Source: UBA4655 sp964585575
Lineage (GTDB): Bacteria; Planctomycetota; Planctomycetia; Pirellulales; UBA1268
Reading direction: 5' to 3'
NCBI GenBank assembly: GCA_964585575.1
Contig: CAZPEM010000034.1
Span: forward strand, 1 to 25,183
DNA: 25,183 nt
Under the pieces are notes generated by a model. The model was not told where the DNA came from. It made no database searches and saw nothing but the letters and a program-made list of their open reading frames with translations. A program made the position numbers and the translations under genes. This document shows, in pieces, positions 15,708-24,088 of the stretch (the stretch's first letter is position 1; each line of letters begins with the position of its first letter).

Positions 15708-16543
15708 GGCGTTTTCAGCGACGCGGCGATCGCGTCCCAGAGCGCGATGCGGGCCTCGAGGCAGTCGCGTGCGGTCTCGGAGGCTTCGGCCCACTTCACC
15801 GGATCGTCGCCGCACTGCCTCGCGAGGATTCGGCGGCACAGCGGCGCATGCTTGTCGTCGTCGTGCTCGATGTGCCTCTCGAGGTAGAAGCGAAACCGGC
15901 CCCAGTGGGCGGGGTCGGCCTCGGCGAGCTGCACGACGAGATTGCGGAACATGTCGGGGATCACGTCCTCGCGGCCGTGGGTGAAGGCGGCCACGATCCG
16001 GTGCGTCTCGCCACAGCCGATCACCTCGAACGACTTCGCGACGAAGGCGGCCGCGGCCGGGTGTGCGCCGCAACGATCCAGGGACCGCGCGAGCGGCAGG
16101 CCCTCGGCCAGCCCGGCAAGCAGCCGTTCGATCGGCCCCGTGTCGGCTCCCGCCTGCCGCATCGCGTCCAGGTAAAGCTCGAAGTGCGACGCGTGGCCGC
16201 CGTCGGGCAGCTCGTCGCTCTCCTCCTCGAGCACGATCTCGTTGACGAGCCGGCGGGCCTCGGGGTCGGGCGTCGGCAGCCAGGGGACCGCCGTGCAGGT
16301 CAGCCGCTGCTGCATCGCCTTCAGAAGGCTTTGAAAATCCCAGACCGCGAAGACGTGCACCGTCATGAAGGCCCGAAGCCGCTCGGGCGAATCGACGAGG
16401 TGGTAGAGCGGATGACCCACGAGCCGTCTGCGGGCATCGGCGAGCTCGACGGCGAGCGGATGGCTTCCCGCCGCCTCCGGAGCGGCAGTCGTGGGGCCGA
16501 TGGACTGGTTTCTCGATCGCAAAACAACGGTCGCAGACTGCAT
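15653..16543 (-). CDS. DUF3050 family protein, haem-oxygenase-like fold (296 aa)
   Basis: The sequence matches the DUF3050 family from memory over nearly its whole length. Signature segments are HPLYHLV (44-50), FMTVHVFAVWDFQSLLK (59-75), LTCTAVPW (81-88), NEIVLEEESDE (101-111), SHFELYLDAM (119-128), THGREDVIPDMF (188-199) and YLERHIEHDDDKH (220-232). The conserved His63, Glu102, His120, Glu191, His224 and His227 could form a metal site, as in haem-oxygenase-like di-iron proteins (inference; the reaction is not known to me). It is a soluble cytoplasmic protein. ATG at 16543 has GGAGG 6 nt upstream. It starts 43 bp after the DUF1559 gene on the same strand. Its last 18 codons overlap the convergent exported-protein gene. 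Confidence 0.9.
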   Translation of the reverse strand: MQSATVVLRSRNQSIGPTTAAPEAAGSHPLAVELADARRRLVGHPLYHLVDSPERLRAFMTVHVFAVWDFQSLLKAMQQRLTCTAVPWLPTPDPEARRLVNEIVLEEESDELPDGGHASHFELYLDAMRQAGADTGPIERLLAGLAEGLPLARSLDRCGAHPAAAAFVAKSFEVIGCGETHRIVAAFTHGREDVIPDMFRNLVVQLAEADPAHWGRFRFYLERHIEHDDDKHAPLCRRILARQCGDDPVKWAEASETARDCLEARIALWDAIAASLKTPQGVDSFRISGSIAAGTA

Positions 16544-16586
16544 GATGCTCCTCCGGGCCTGTCGCCTCCGGAGCGTTATAGGCAGC

Positions 16587-17615
16587 TCAATCCGGAGGGC
16601 GAACCGCCTGGCGATCTTCGCGGGCGGCCAGGAGGAAATGCGTCTGGGCGTCGATCGAAAAATCGATGCTCCGCACGGAGCCGTCGCAGAAGGCGGCATT
16701 GAAGACGCCCGGGTGCGGCCCGCCGAAGGCCCCCTGGCGGGAATTCTGCCACGGGGTGGTGTCGCTTTCCGGAAGGCGATGCCCTCCCCGGAGAGTGTCG
16801 GGAGAATCCCCGGCGAAGGCGACGAATTGGTACCCGGTTCCACCTGTCGCCAAGAACGCCCGCGGCACGTATTTCTCGCCGAAGAGGTAGGTGTTCGAAG
16901 CCCCGTCGCGGATCCGTGCGGGCGGCAGTGAGCTGCCCACGAAGATGATGCCGCCGGTGGGAACGGAGAGCCCGCTCACGAACGTAGCTTGGACCGTATT
17001 GAGCGTCCCCGTGGCGTTCGTCATGGCGGCTCGCAGCTCGTTGAAAAGCTGCTCCGTCGTGGGATAGACCGATGGGATTGTGCCGGCTGCGGATGGCATC
17101 CCGAACGTGGTGTCGCGGTCGGTGTCCGTCGCCGTCGGCGTTGCCGGTGACGAGGCCCACGAGCCCCGGTTGCCGGCGTAGTCGGTCATGAGCGTTCCCG
17201 AGAGGACGGGCGACCCTCGACGCGACGGGCAGGCATACGCGGGCACGATCGCGGATGGGTTTGGGTTGTCAAACGTGGCCTGCTGTTCCATGTATGGCAG
17301 GAGCGTGTACCCCCAGCCGCCGGGCTGCCGCCAGTCGCTGCCGCCGCCGGGGCCGATCATCGAGATCGTGGTGGGGGCCGAATTCCACCCGCCCGTCGGA
17401 TAGTGACCGAACGACGTGATGTGTGATTGGCAGGCCAGGGCGAGCTGCTTGAGATTGTTCCCGCAACTTGCCCGCCGGGACGCCTCCCGGGCGGCCTGAA
17501 TCGCCGGCAAAACGAGGGTGACGAGCACGGCGATGATGGCGATGACGACCATCAGCTCGACGAGCGTGAATCCTCGGCGGCTTCTCGATCGTCGAATGGA
17601 TGTATTGGGTCGCAT
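16587..17615 (-). CDS. DUF1559 prepilin-like protein (342 aa)
   Basis: This is a member of a family greatly expanded in planctomycetes. A basic leader (15 residues) ends in a type IV prepilin cleavage site, RRG-FTLVELMVVIAIIAVL, with Glu at +5, followed by the family hallmark LVLPAIQAAREASRR and C-x-NNLKQLALACQSH. The C-terminal H-X9-DG motif is at His301...Asp311-Gly312 (HPGVFNAAFCDG), with NTYLFGEKYVPR before it. Processing by a prepilin peptidase and assembly into, or export by, a pilus-like apparatus is expected; the exact role is unknown. It lies 60 bp after the GspJ-like gene, so it is either the end of that operon or a separate unit. The gap contains a 12-bp perfect palindrome. Confidence 0.94.
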   Translation of the reverse strand: MRPNTSIRRSRSRRGFTLVELMVVIAIIAVLVTLVLPAIQAAREASRRASCGNNLKQLALACQSHITSFGHYPTGGWNSAPTTISMIGPGGGSDWRQPGGWGYTLLPYMEQQATFDNPNPSAIVPAYACPSRRGSPVLSGTLMTDYAGNRGSWASSPATPTATDTDRDTTFGMPSAAGTIPSVYPTTEQLFNELRAAMTNATGTLNTVQATFVSGLSVPTGGIIFVGSSLPPARIRDGASNTYLFGEKYVPRAFLATGGTGYQFVAFAGDSPDTLRGGHRLPESDTTPWQNSRQGAFGGPHPGVFNAAFCDGSVRSIDFSIDAQTHFLLAAREDRQAVRPPD

Positions 17616-17635
17616 GGCGAAATCTTCGGTGATGG

Positions 17636-17647
17636 GAGCGGCCGCTC
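17636..17647. repeat. Perfect 12-bp palindrome upstream of the DUF1559 gene
   Basis: GAGCGGCCGCTC is its own reverse complement and lies 21 bp before the DUF1559 start. As RNA the strict palindrome leaves no loop unless inner pairs open, so a DNA-binding site is as likely as a hairpin. In GC-rich DNA it may be chance. Confidence 0.3.
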
Positions 17648-17675
17648 GGACTTTTCGAGTGTACCGCCCCGGGGG

Positions 17676-18842
17676 CTATTTTGGGACGAAGGAATGCCGC
17701 ACGGTCATCTGCCGCACCTCCCTGCTCGACGGCTCGTAGCAGCGGATCCGCACCTCGATGCCCCGCAGCGGCACGGGGTACGGTGGCGAGGTCTCGTATT
17801 CGGCCGGATCGTCGGGGACGCCGTTGTTGTTGTTGTCGAGCCCGTCCGTACCGTCGTCGATCACGCCGTCGTTGTCTTCGTCGAGGCCGTTGAACTCGTA
17901 ATGCAGGCTCCAGGTGTCGTAGGTGGAGGACAGCCGCGATCGGTTGTCCGCGGCGCGGAGCAGGGTGCTGGTCGCGGAGGGCGAGCCGGAGAGCTGCACA
18001 TAGGCCGAGTCTGCCGGGGACTGCGGATCGAAAACCCGGACGTCGAAGGAGATCACGTTCGTCAGCAGAACATCCTCCCAGACCCGGTCGGTATTGTCGA
18101 ACGTGGCGGCCGACGGCAGGCGGGCCGTGCCGTCGGTGACCACGGCAAAGGGAAACGTGCCGCTGCGGAGCTGGCCGGTGCCGCTCCAGAGGAACAGCCG
18201 ATTCTCACGCTTCGTCAGATCGGCCAGCGTGTTGGGCACGGCGGAGGCCCCTTCCCGCCGCAGCGAGAGGTCGTAGAGCGGCGTCGAATTCGAACTCACG
18301 AGATTCGCGACGGGCACCGGTGTGGCTGCGCCGCCCACCACCAGCAGCTGCCGGCGGTAGAGGTTGAAGAGTGTCGTTCCCGGAAGCGGCTGGACGGCGG
18401 CCTGGCGGCAGAACCAGGCCAGCTCGGCACAGTCCGACTCGATGGAATTGGATCCATACCGCCCCACGAACGGCCCCGCCACCGCCCGGGTCGTGAAGAG
18501 AAGGATGTCATCGGTGTCGCCGGTTAGGGCGGCCGCGCCCCCGGTGTCGGCCTGGGGGCCTTCCAGGAGCTCGAAGTAGCCGCTGTTCGACTCCGGCCGC
18601 ACCCAGGGGACCAGCTCCGCCGTCACACCCGACAGGTCCTGCCGCAGCTGCCAGGCGGTGCCACGCATCCGGCCCGCCAGCGCCACGAGGGCCTGGCTCT
18701 GCGAGGCGGCGCGGCCGAAGGTGCCGATCATCGTGGCCACGCCCGCCATGACGACGAGCGCCACCGCCGAAGCGACGAGCAGTTCGGTGAGGCTGAAGCC
18801 TGCCCGGACCGCGGCGGTGGGAAATGTTTTCCGTGCCGGCAT
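17676..18842 (-). CDS. GspJ/PulJ-like pseudopilin (388 aa)
   Basis: A short leader with prepilin cleavage site VRAG-FSLTELLVASAVALVVMAG (Glu at +5) is followed by a long globular region. Position in the cluster, size larger than other minor pseudopilins, and the motif near the C-terminus (PLRGIEVRIRCYE, as in PulJ proteins) point to GspJ, a tip-complex subunit. Residues 321-345 form two Asp/Asn-rich loops (DEDNDGVIDD and LDNNNNGVPDD) resembling calcium-binding repeats. ATG at 18842 lies 4 bp after the stop of the GspK-like gene. PilW is an alternative name for similar proteins. The product should sit in the inner membrane until assembled. Confidence 0.85.
   Translation of the reverse strand: MPARKTFPTAAVRAGFSLTELLVASAVALVVMAGVATMIGTFGRAASQSQALVALAGRMRGTAWQLRQDLSGVTAELVPWVRPESNSGYFELLEGPQADTGGAAALTGDTDDILLFTTRAVAGPFVGRYGSNSIESDCAELAWFCRQAAVQPLPGTTLFNLYRRQLLVVGGAATPVPVANLVSSNSTPLYDLSLRREGASAVPNTLADLTKRENRLFLWSGTGQLRSGTFPFAVVTDGTARLPSAATFDNTDRVWEDVLLTNVISFDVRVFDPQSPADSAYVQLSGSPSATSTLLRAADNRSRLSSTYDTWSLHYEFNGLDEDNDGVIDDGTDGLDNNNNGVPDDPAEYETSPPYPVPLRGIEVRIRCYEPSSREVRQMTVRHSFVPK
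17808..17882 (-). other. Aspartate/asparagine-rich loops in the GspJ-like protein (likely calcium-binding)
   Basis: This stretch encodes residues 321-345, with two DxDNDG / DNNNNG type loops in tandem. Such loops bind calcium in thrombospondin type 3 and dockerin-like repeats. The DNA shows a run of GTT codon complements (four Asn codons) at about 17822-17833. Confidence 0.6.
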
Positions 18843-18846
18843 GGCG

Positions 18847-21800
18847 TCACTCCAGGAACCGTCGCAGCCGGATCGTGTCGCGGACATTGAGGTTTTCCCC
18901 CTCGCGAAACCCGACGGGAATCGACCGATCCACGATCGCGAACAGCCGGTGGCAGGTACGGGAGCCGTCCCCCGAGTCGGTCGTCTCCAGCGTGATCCAG
19001 ATGGCGAAGACGTGCGAGCGGATCGTCGCCGTGTTGGCGAGGCGGATCGCGGTGGCGTAGGCGAGGAAGGGGTTCCGGTCGCGCAGACCGGAATCGTCGG
19101 GCCCGAAGGATCGCATCGCCATCGGCCGCACCGCCGTGCCGCTGAGCGACAGCAGCCGCGCCGTGGATGTGGCCGGAGTGGCCGCAGTGGTGTCGATGGG
19201 GACAAACGGGTTCACCGTCACCGTTCCGCTCGTCAGGGGCAGCGAGGTGCCTCCCAGGAGCGTCGCCCACACGAGCGAGTCGATGGTCACCGTGCTCGAC
19301 GTGCCCGTTGGGATCGTGTTCACGTTCACTCGCCCGGGCTCGCGCCAGGCGGAGAACTGGTTCGCGGTCAGCAGATCCAGGCCGCAGGCCGCGATCGTGC
19401 CGCTCGTGACCGTTGTGCCACAGCCCGCAAATCGGCTCGGCACGTACGTGGCGTCGAGCAGCATGCTCGCCAACGCCGTGGTTCCGGAAACGAGCGACGA
19501 TGTCGGGACGTCATAGTTTCGCAGCAGGTCCCGCGAGCTTTCGGCCGGCACGAGCGCCAGTTCTGCCTGACTGACGAACGGCCGGTTGGGCCAATGGAAC
19601 CACGAGGCCGTCCCGGAGACGTTGTACGAGCCGATGCCCGCCCCCGTGACTGAAGTCCACGTCGCCGGGGATCTCCAAAACACACTCGGGGCAGCACCCG
19701 AGGAGGGGCGAGGCTGTGTTTGAAGGGTGGGCGGTCCTGGAGCGGCGTACTCGCAGACCGTGAACGGCGCGGCGTCCACGGCGACGTAGGGATTGTCGAT
19801 TGATGAATTAGGACGGGTCGGGTCGGCCAACCGCTCCAGCCACACCGTGCCCGAGGTGATGCCGGCAGCGGGGGCGAATGTCCCGCCCTGGCTCACGTCG
19901 CACCGTGCCGGGCTGGCCGTCACGTTGAAGAACTGCGGATTGGCCGGCGCGACGATGCACTGGCCTCCCGGAGCCAACGCATCGACGGCCGTGGCCCCGC
20001 CCAGGATCGTGGAGGTGCCGGTCGTCACGCCCGTGCCGGTCAAAACGTGCTGAGTCCCGCTGGTCAATCCGCTCACTGCCCTGAACTGCACCACCGCCGT
20101 GCCAGGCGACATCGCCGAGCCCGAAAATCTCAACTGCCAGACCGGGCCGGCGCCGATCGCCAGATTTTGCGGGTTGGCGCCGGCCCCGAGCGCCGGGTCG
20201 AGTCGCTCCACGGAAGCGACGGTCGATCCGGTGGTCATGATGGCGGCGGTCCACGGCGGACGGACCAGATTGACGAAGAGCTGCGAGGAGCCGCTCGTCG
20301 TCTCCCTCCAGGCCGCCGTCTCGGCGACGAGCAGATCCGGCCGTTCCACGCCCCACACGACGCCCCGGTCCGAGTCGTTCGTCGTCGTCAGGTTTCCATC
20401 GACGTTCCAGCCGTTCGCGAGATTCGTGTCGTACTCGAACCCTGTCATCCTCGAGTCGTCGTCGCGAAAGTCGCATACGTTCACCGCCCACTGGGCGGCC
20501 TGCTGGGCCGAAAGGTTCGAATCCAGCGCCCTGGCCAGCGTGTAGAGGCCCTTGCAGTATTCCTGCCGATCCGAACCCGTGACGAGCGGGCGGTTGAGGT
20601 TGAACCGCAGCCCGGCGGCCACGTCGGGCGACGCGGCGTTGGCATTCGTCCAGGGATACGCGAGCGAGCCGATCCCGCCTCCCGCCGACAATGCCGTTTC
20701 GAGCCGTGCTGCGGCGCTTCCGGTGACCGCCGGCGTGTCCCAGCTGTCGGTGGTGATCCGCATGCGGGAAGCCTGCGCGACGCTGGACAGCCCGGCGGCC
20801 AGACGCGGCGGGAGCGTGGCCGCATCGGCGTCGCTCGCCCGCAGGACCCGCTCCAGTTCCGACAGGGTGAATGGGTTGTCGTCGTTGAACGGCACGACGC
20901 CGCTGACGGCGACGGCCGGCCGCGGGCCACCATCGACCAGACGAACCTCGTACGGATCGTCCACCGCATCGGTGCCCGTCTGGGCGACGAAAAACGTGAG
21001 CGACGGCGTGATCTGGCCGCCCGTCGGGGGCCTCATGTAGACCCGCATCTGCCCCTTGAGGTCGGCGGCGGCATTCGTGCCGGCGACCGTGAGGGCATAC
21101 CTGGCGGGATCCGTGGAGGTCCCGGTCGTCTGCTGGCCGCCACGCGTGTCGTCGCCGGGGCTTCCCGGAACGCCGTCGCGGCCGTAACGGCCGACGAGGG
21201 AAATTCCCGGCGGCGGCCGCCGTTGCGAGTCCGTCGCCACGCCCGCGGAGGTCGTCCCGCTGCCGTTCAGGAAATTCGCATACCAGAGATCGGTCGGGGT
21301 GGCCGTTCCGGAGCCCGTAAACGCCGACGTGCCAGTGGCCGAGGGGAGCGACGGCGCGCTACTGACGACGAGCGATGGGTCGAGATCGGCGGGGCCGTAG
21401 CCCATCCCAAGCGACACGGCTGGCGTGCCGGTGTAGGGGCCTTGCGCCCGGTCGGGCATGCCGGCGGCATTGATGTTGATCCGGCCGTCGAGGTCGAGCA
21501 CGAGATAGGAGACCCGGTAGGAAAAGGTGCCGTTGGGCGATGGCCGAGACGGAAGAACGCCGTCGAGCCACACGCCGTCGGCGATGCCGTCGTTGTCGTT
21601 GTCCACGGTCGCCGGCCCGGTGCCACTGAACGAGACCCGCGCAAAACGCGTGACCTGACCGTCGCTCAACACGGGCTGGGCAAGCCACGGATTGCTGTCG
21701 TCGTAGGCATCCCAGGGCTCGGCCGCGGTGGTGTTGGCCGCGGGCGTGCCAGAAAACTCGCGACCGTTGACGAAGGCGGGGTAGGCGGTGCTCACCGTGG

Positions 21801-22314
21801 GCAACGTCGCCGGCGGGAAGCCGGGCCGAACGGGCGTGTTGGCCAGGAACACCGTGGAGCCCGCCCCACCGACCGTGCGGAAGCTCACGGGACCGCCGAC
21901 GGCCGGATTGGGCACGATCGTGAGCACGCGGCCTTGCAGAGGCCCGAGCGTCAGCCCGGTCGCGGTGGCCGTCAGGAGCGGGTTGGCGGGATTGTAGGTG
22001 AGCGTCACCGTACCCGTTCCCGACCCGACCGTGCCGTACTTGTCGCCGAGGATGCTCTCCGTGATCCGCGTTCTCACGTTCGCGTCCTTGGAGCCGCGAA
22101 GGGCGATCAGGAGGGCCTCGTCGAGCAGCGTCCGCGACTGGATGCCATCCACGGCGGCGGCCTGGGTGGCGTTGGCGAAGGCCCGGGCCGTTGTCCGGGC
22201 CCGCACCGCCGAGATGATGAGGAACGCCCCGAGCAGGAGGAAGAACGACAGGGCCGTCAGCACGAGCAGCAGCAGCATGCCCCGGCGGTCGGCCGATCGA
22301 AGGCGAGGATGCAT
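18847..22314 (-). CDS. Very long GspK-like minor pseudopilin (about 1155 aa)
   Basis: The N-terminus, RSADRRGMLLLLVLTALSFFLLLGAFLI, is a pseudopilin-type helix without Glu at +5, which is typical of GspK. Two GspK-like motifs are present: LDLDGRININAAG (about residue 273) and EPGRVNVNTIPTG (about residue 993). The position between GspI-like and GspJ-like genes supports a K role, capping the pseudopilus tip. It is more than three times the size of ordinary GspK (about 320), with long Ser/Thr/Gly/Pro-rich stretches. An Asp-rich loop, VDNDNDGIADGVWLD, lies just before the first motif. I use ATG at 22314, 23 bp after the previous stop, although no ribosome-binding site is evident. The large region between the motifs has no domain I recognise. 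Confidence 0.8.
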   Translation of the reverse strand: MHPRLRSADRRGMLLLLVLTALSFFLLLGAFLIISAVRARTTARAFANATQAAAVDGIQSRTLLDEALLIALRGSKDANVRTRITESILGDKYGTVGSGTGTVTLTYNPANPLLTATATGLTLGPLQGRVLTIVPNPAVGGPVSFRTVGGAGSTVFLANTPVRPGFPPATLPTVSTAYPAFVNGREFSGTPAANTTAAEPWDAYDDSNPWLAQPVLSDGQVTRFARVSFSGTGPATVDNDNDGIADGVWLDGVLPSRPSPNGTFSYRVSYLVLDLDGRININAAGMPDRAQGPYTGTPAVSLGMGYGPADLDPSLVVSSAPSLPSATGTSAFTGSGTATPTDLWYANFLNGSGTTSAGVATDSQRRPPPGISLVGRYGRDGVPGSPGDDTRGGQQTTGTSTDPARYALTVAGTNAAADLKGQMRVYMRPPTGGQITPSLTFFVAQTGTDAVDDPYEVRLVDGGPRPAVAVSGVVPFNDDNPFTLSELERVLRASDADAATLPPRLAAGLSSVAQASRMRITTDSWDTPAVTGSAAARLETALSAGGGIGSLAYPWTNANAASPDVAAGLRFNLNRPLVTGSDRQEYCKGLYTLARALDSNLSAQQAAQWAVNVCDFRDDDSRMTGFEYDTNLANGWNVDGNLTTTNDSDRGVVWGVERPDLLVAETAAWRETTSGSSQLFVNLVRPPWTAAIMTTGSTVASVERLDPALGAGANPQNLAIGAGPVWQLRFSGSAMSPGTAVVQFRAVSGLTSGTQHVLTGTGVTTGTSTILGGATAVDALAPGGQCIVAPANPQFFNVTASPARCDVSQGGTFAPAAGITSGTVWLERLADPTRPNSSIDNPYVAVDAAPFTVCEYAAPGPPTLQTQPRPSSGAAPSVFWRSPATWTSVTGAGIGSYNVSGTASWFHWPNRPFVSQAELALVPAESSRDLLRNYDVPTSSLVSGTTALASMLLDATYVPSRFAGCGTTVTSGTIAACGLDLLTANQFSAWREPGRVNVNTIPTGTSSTVTIDSLVWATLLGGTSLPLTSGTVTVNPFVPIDTTAATPATSTARLLSLSGTAVRPMAMRSFGPDDSGLRDRNPFLAYATAIRLANTATIRSHVFAIWITLETTDSGDGSRTCHRLFAIVDRSIPVGFREGENLNVRDTIRLRRFLE

Positions 22315-22337
22315 GGAGTTGGTTTTCGCTTGGGAGG

Positions 22338-23135
22338 TCAGTCGAGCGTCACGGGGTACTGATCGACCCGCAGGAGCCCATCGAAGCCGACCACGCGCAG
22401 GGCGTTCGTTCCGGATGGAATTGGGTTGGGATCGAGCACCACGAACGAACGTCGGAGGGCGGGGTTTTCCGTCCCCGACGTGATGGGCCCCGGCATCGTC
22501 CACGACGATGTCACCCGAACCCAGCGCGGCGGACCGGTAGCCGGCAGCGCGATCACATGGGAACAGGCTGGAAGAAACCGGCGGCGGTTTCCCTCATCGC
22601 GCAGCCCCGTGTTGGTTCCGGGCGTCAACTGAAACCGTGGGGATGTGCTAGTGCCGGTCAGGCTGATGGTCGTGCTGATCTGGGCCTTGCGAAAGACGGC
22701 GATACTGAGCGTGGCCGGCATCCCGGCCGTGGCACTGCCCGACGCGGGGGCGAGCATCGCGCCCCAGCGAAAGGCGGGATCCTCGGCCATTTGGAACGTG
22801 GAGGTGCCGGCCCGCTGAGCGAGCGTCCCGGAAGGGCCCGCGATCCCGGTCGCCGACAATCCGGCCAGTTCGCCGAAGACACAGGCCACGGCCGGATTGG
22901 AAAAAATGTCGGCGGCCACCAGGCCGCGAGCCACGCAATCGGCACGGGCATTGGCCGCCAGCATGCCGGCCCGATCCTGCTGGGTGGCCTGGCCGAGCCG
23001 GGCGCTGGCCGCCGGCAGCAAGGCGGCCACGCTCGCCAGGCCGATGGCGAGGATCCCGCCGGCCACGAGCACCTCGAGAAGCGTGAGCCCCGCACGTGGG
23101 TGAAGGCTGGCGGCGAAAGGTGGCTTGGCTTGCAT
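22338..23135 (-). CDS. GspI/PilV-like pseudopilin (265 aa)
   Basis: The leader MQAKPPFAASLHPRAG is followed by LTLLEVLVAGGILAIGLASVAALLPAA, a prepilin cleavage site with Glu at +5. LTLLEVLVA and the following IGL are the usual signature of GspI and PilV proteins. GspI nucleates the pseudopilus tip with J and K. At 265 residues it is about twice the length of enterobacterial GspI. ATG at 23135 starts 5 bp after the stop of the GspH-like gene, so the two are co-transcribed. The C-terminal region (SSWTMPGPITSG... ALRVVGFDGLLRV) has no assignable domain. Confidence 0.85.
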   Translation of the reverse strand: MQAKPPFAASLHPRAGLTLLEVLVAGGILAIGLASVAALLPAASARLGQATQQDRAGMLAANARADCVARGLVAADIFSNPAVACVFGELAGLSATGIAGPSGTLAQRAGTSTFQMAEDPAFRWGAMLAPASGSATAGMPATLSIAVFRKAQISTTISLTGTSTSPRFQLTPGTNTGLRDEGNRRRFLPACSHVIALPATGPPRWVRVTSSWTMPGPITSGTENPALRRSFVVLDPNPIPSGTNALRVVGFDGLLRVDQYPVTLD

Positions 23136-23140
23136 GGTGG

Positions 23141-24088
23141 TCACTTTCCGATGACGGCCTGGGCCCGGGCCTTCGCGCGGGCGTCCCGCAGGGCGGTGGC
23201 ATCCGTTCCCGTTTGGGGAACGTTCGACGACACCGACACGCGGCCTGTCTGCGGATGGATCACCACCCACAGGGCCTGGTCACTGGCCAGGGCCGTGCCG
23301 GCCTCGACCTCTTTCCGCGGTGCCACGAGCAGGTAGACCGGCGACAAGGGATGCGTGGCGGCGGCGTTGCCCGTGCCGATCTGCTGCATGACCGCATCCA
23401 GCCCGCCGACGCTGTCGAACGTCAGGCCGATCGCTCCCTTGGTGGACAGGTCGCTCCAGACAGCGTCGAAGCCGGCGCCATCGCCGATCCCGCTGTAGCC
23501 GAGGTCGATGGCCACGGTCTTCGCGAGGTCGACAAGCACCTCTCCTTTGGCGGGATAGCGGGCGATGACCACCGGCAGCCCCGCCCCCAGTTCGGGCCAG
23601 ATCGTGTTCTGCGGGTTCTGTCCGCTCGCCGTCCGGAAGCTCACGGTCGCGCCGCCCGAGAAATTCATCCATGGCGCGGCGGCCTGGCCGGGGGCCGAAC
23701 GGCCGAACTGGATCCGGTAGCCGCTGGCGAGTTCTCCGGAGCCGGCGTTGGAAGGGGAGATGGTCACGCTGGCGGTCGTGGCGGAGCGGTTGCTTGGCGG
23801 CACTCCGCCCGTGCATGTGCCCATGATCAGCGGCAGCATGTCGGCCGCCGACACGGTGGCGACCGCCCGTGTGGCCCCGGCCGGCTCGAGGATCAGGCCG
23901 GCCCCGGCCGGATTACCGATGGCCCGGGACTGGGCGGCCAGGATCGCCGAGACGATCGACTGGGCATCCCGCCTGACCTGCCCCGATGCGTCGGGTCGAA
24001 AGCCGTTGAGCATGAGGCCGAAGAGGGTGGCCAGGATGCCCGCCACGACGAGCAATTCCACGAGAGTGAAACCCGAGCGGCGGTTCAT
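23141..24088 (-). CDS. GspH-like pseudopilin (315 aa)
   Basis: A very short basic leader (MNRRSG) precedes FTLVELLVVAGILATLFGLML, a prepilin signal with Glu at +5. The following RRDAQSIVSAILAAQSRAIGNPAGAGLILEP resembles the GspH pattern, in which the helix is followed by residues on handling of local segments (AxSRAIxxxxxxGL). The ATG overlaps the upstream stop as ATGA (24085-24088), so translation is coupled. GspH usually links the tip complex to the main pseudopilus. The protein is longer than typical GspH (about 170); GspG/PilE-like assignment is less likely but not excluded. Confidence 0.82.
   Translation of the reverse strand: MNRRSGFTLVELLVVAGILATLFGLMLNGFRPDASGQVRRDAQSIVSAILAAQSRAIGNPAGAGLILEPAGATRAVATVSAADMLPLIMGTCTGGVPPSNRSATTASVTISPSNAGSGELASGYRIQFGRSAPGQAAAPWMNFSGGATVSFRTASGQNPQNTIWPELGAGLPVVIARYPAKGEVLVDLAKTVAIDLGYSGIGDGAGFDAVWSDLSTKGAIGLTFDSVGGLDAVMQQIGTGNAAATHPLSPVYLLVAPRKEVEAGTALASDQALWVVIHPQTGRVSVSSNVPQTGTDATALRDARAKARAQAVIGK

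Noticed and set aside
11937..16073. An uninterrupted minus-strand reading frame of about 1378 codons opposite the exported-protein gene
   Set aside because: It is Arg/His/Leu/Pro-rich with no domain, signal or start context. It mirrors the GC-rich codon use of the + strand gene, which has a signal peptide and good family-like composition.
17658..17663. TACACT on the minus strand as a -10 box for the DUF1559 gene
   Set aside because: No acceptable -35 at 16-18 bp upstream, so a promoter there is not supported.
20047..22362. A + strand open frame of about 771 codons opposite the GspK-like gene
   Set aside because: Arg/Gly/Glu/Val-rich composition typical of antisense frames in high-GC DNA; the minus frame has the pseudopilin helix and GspK motifs.
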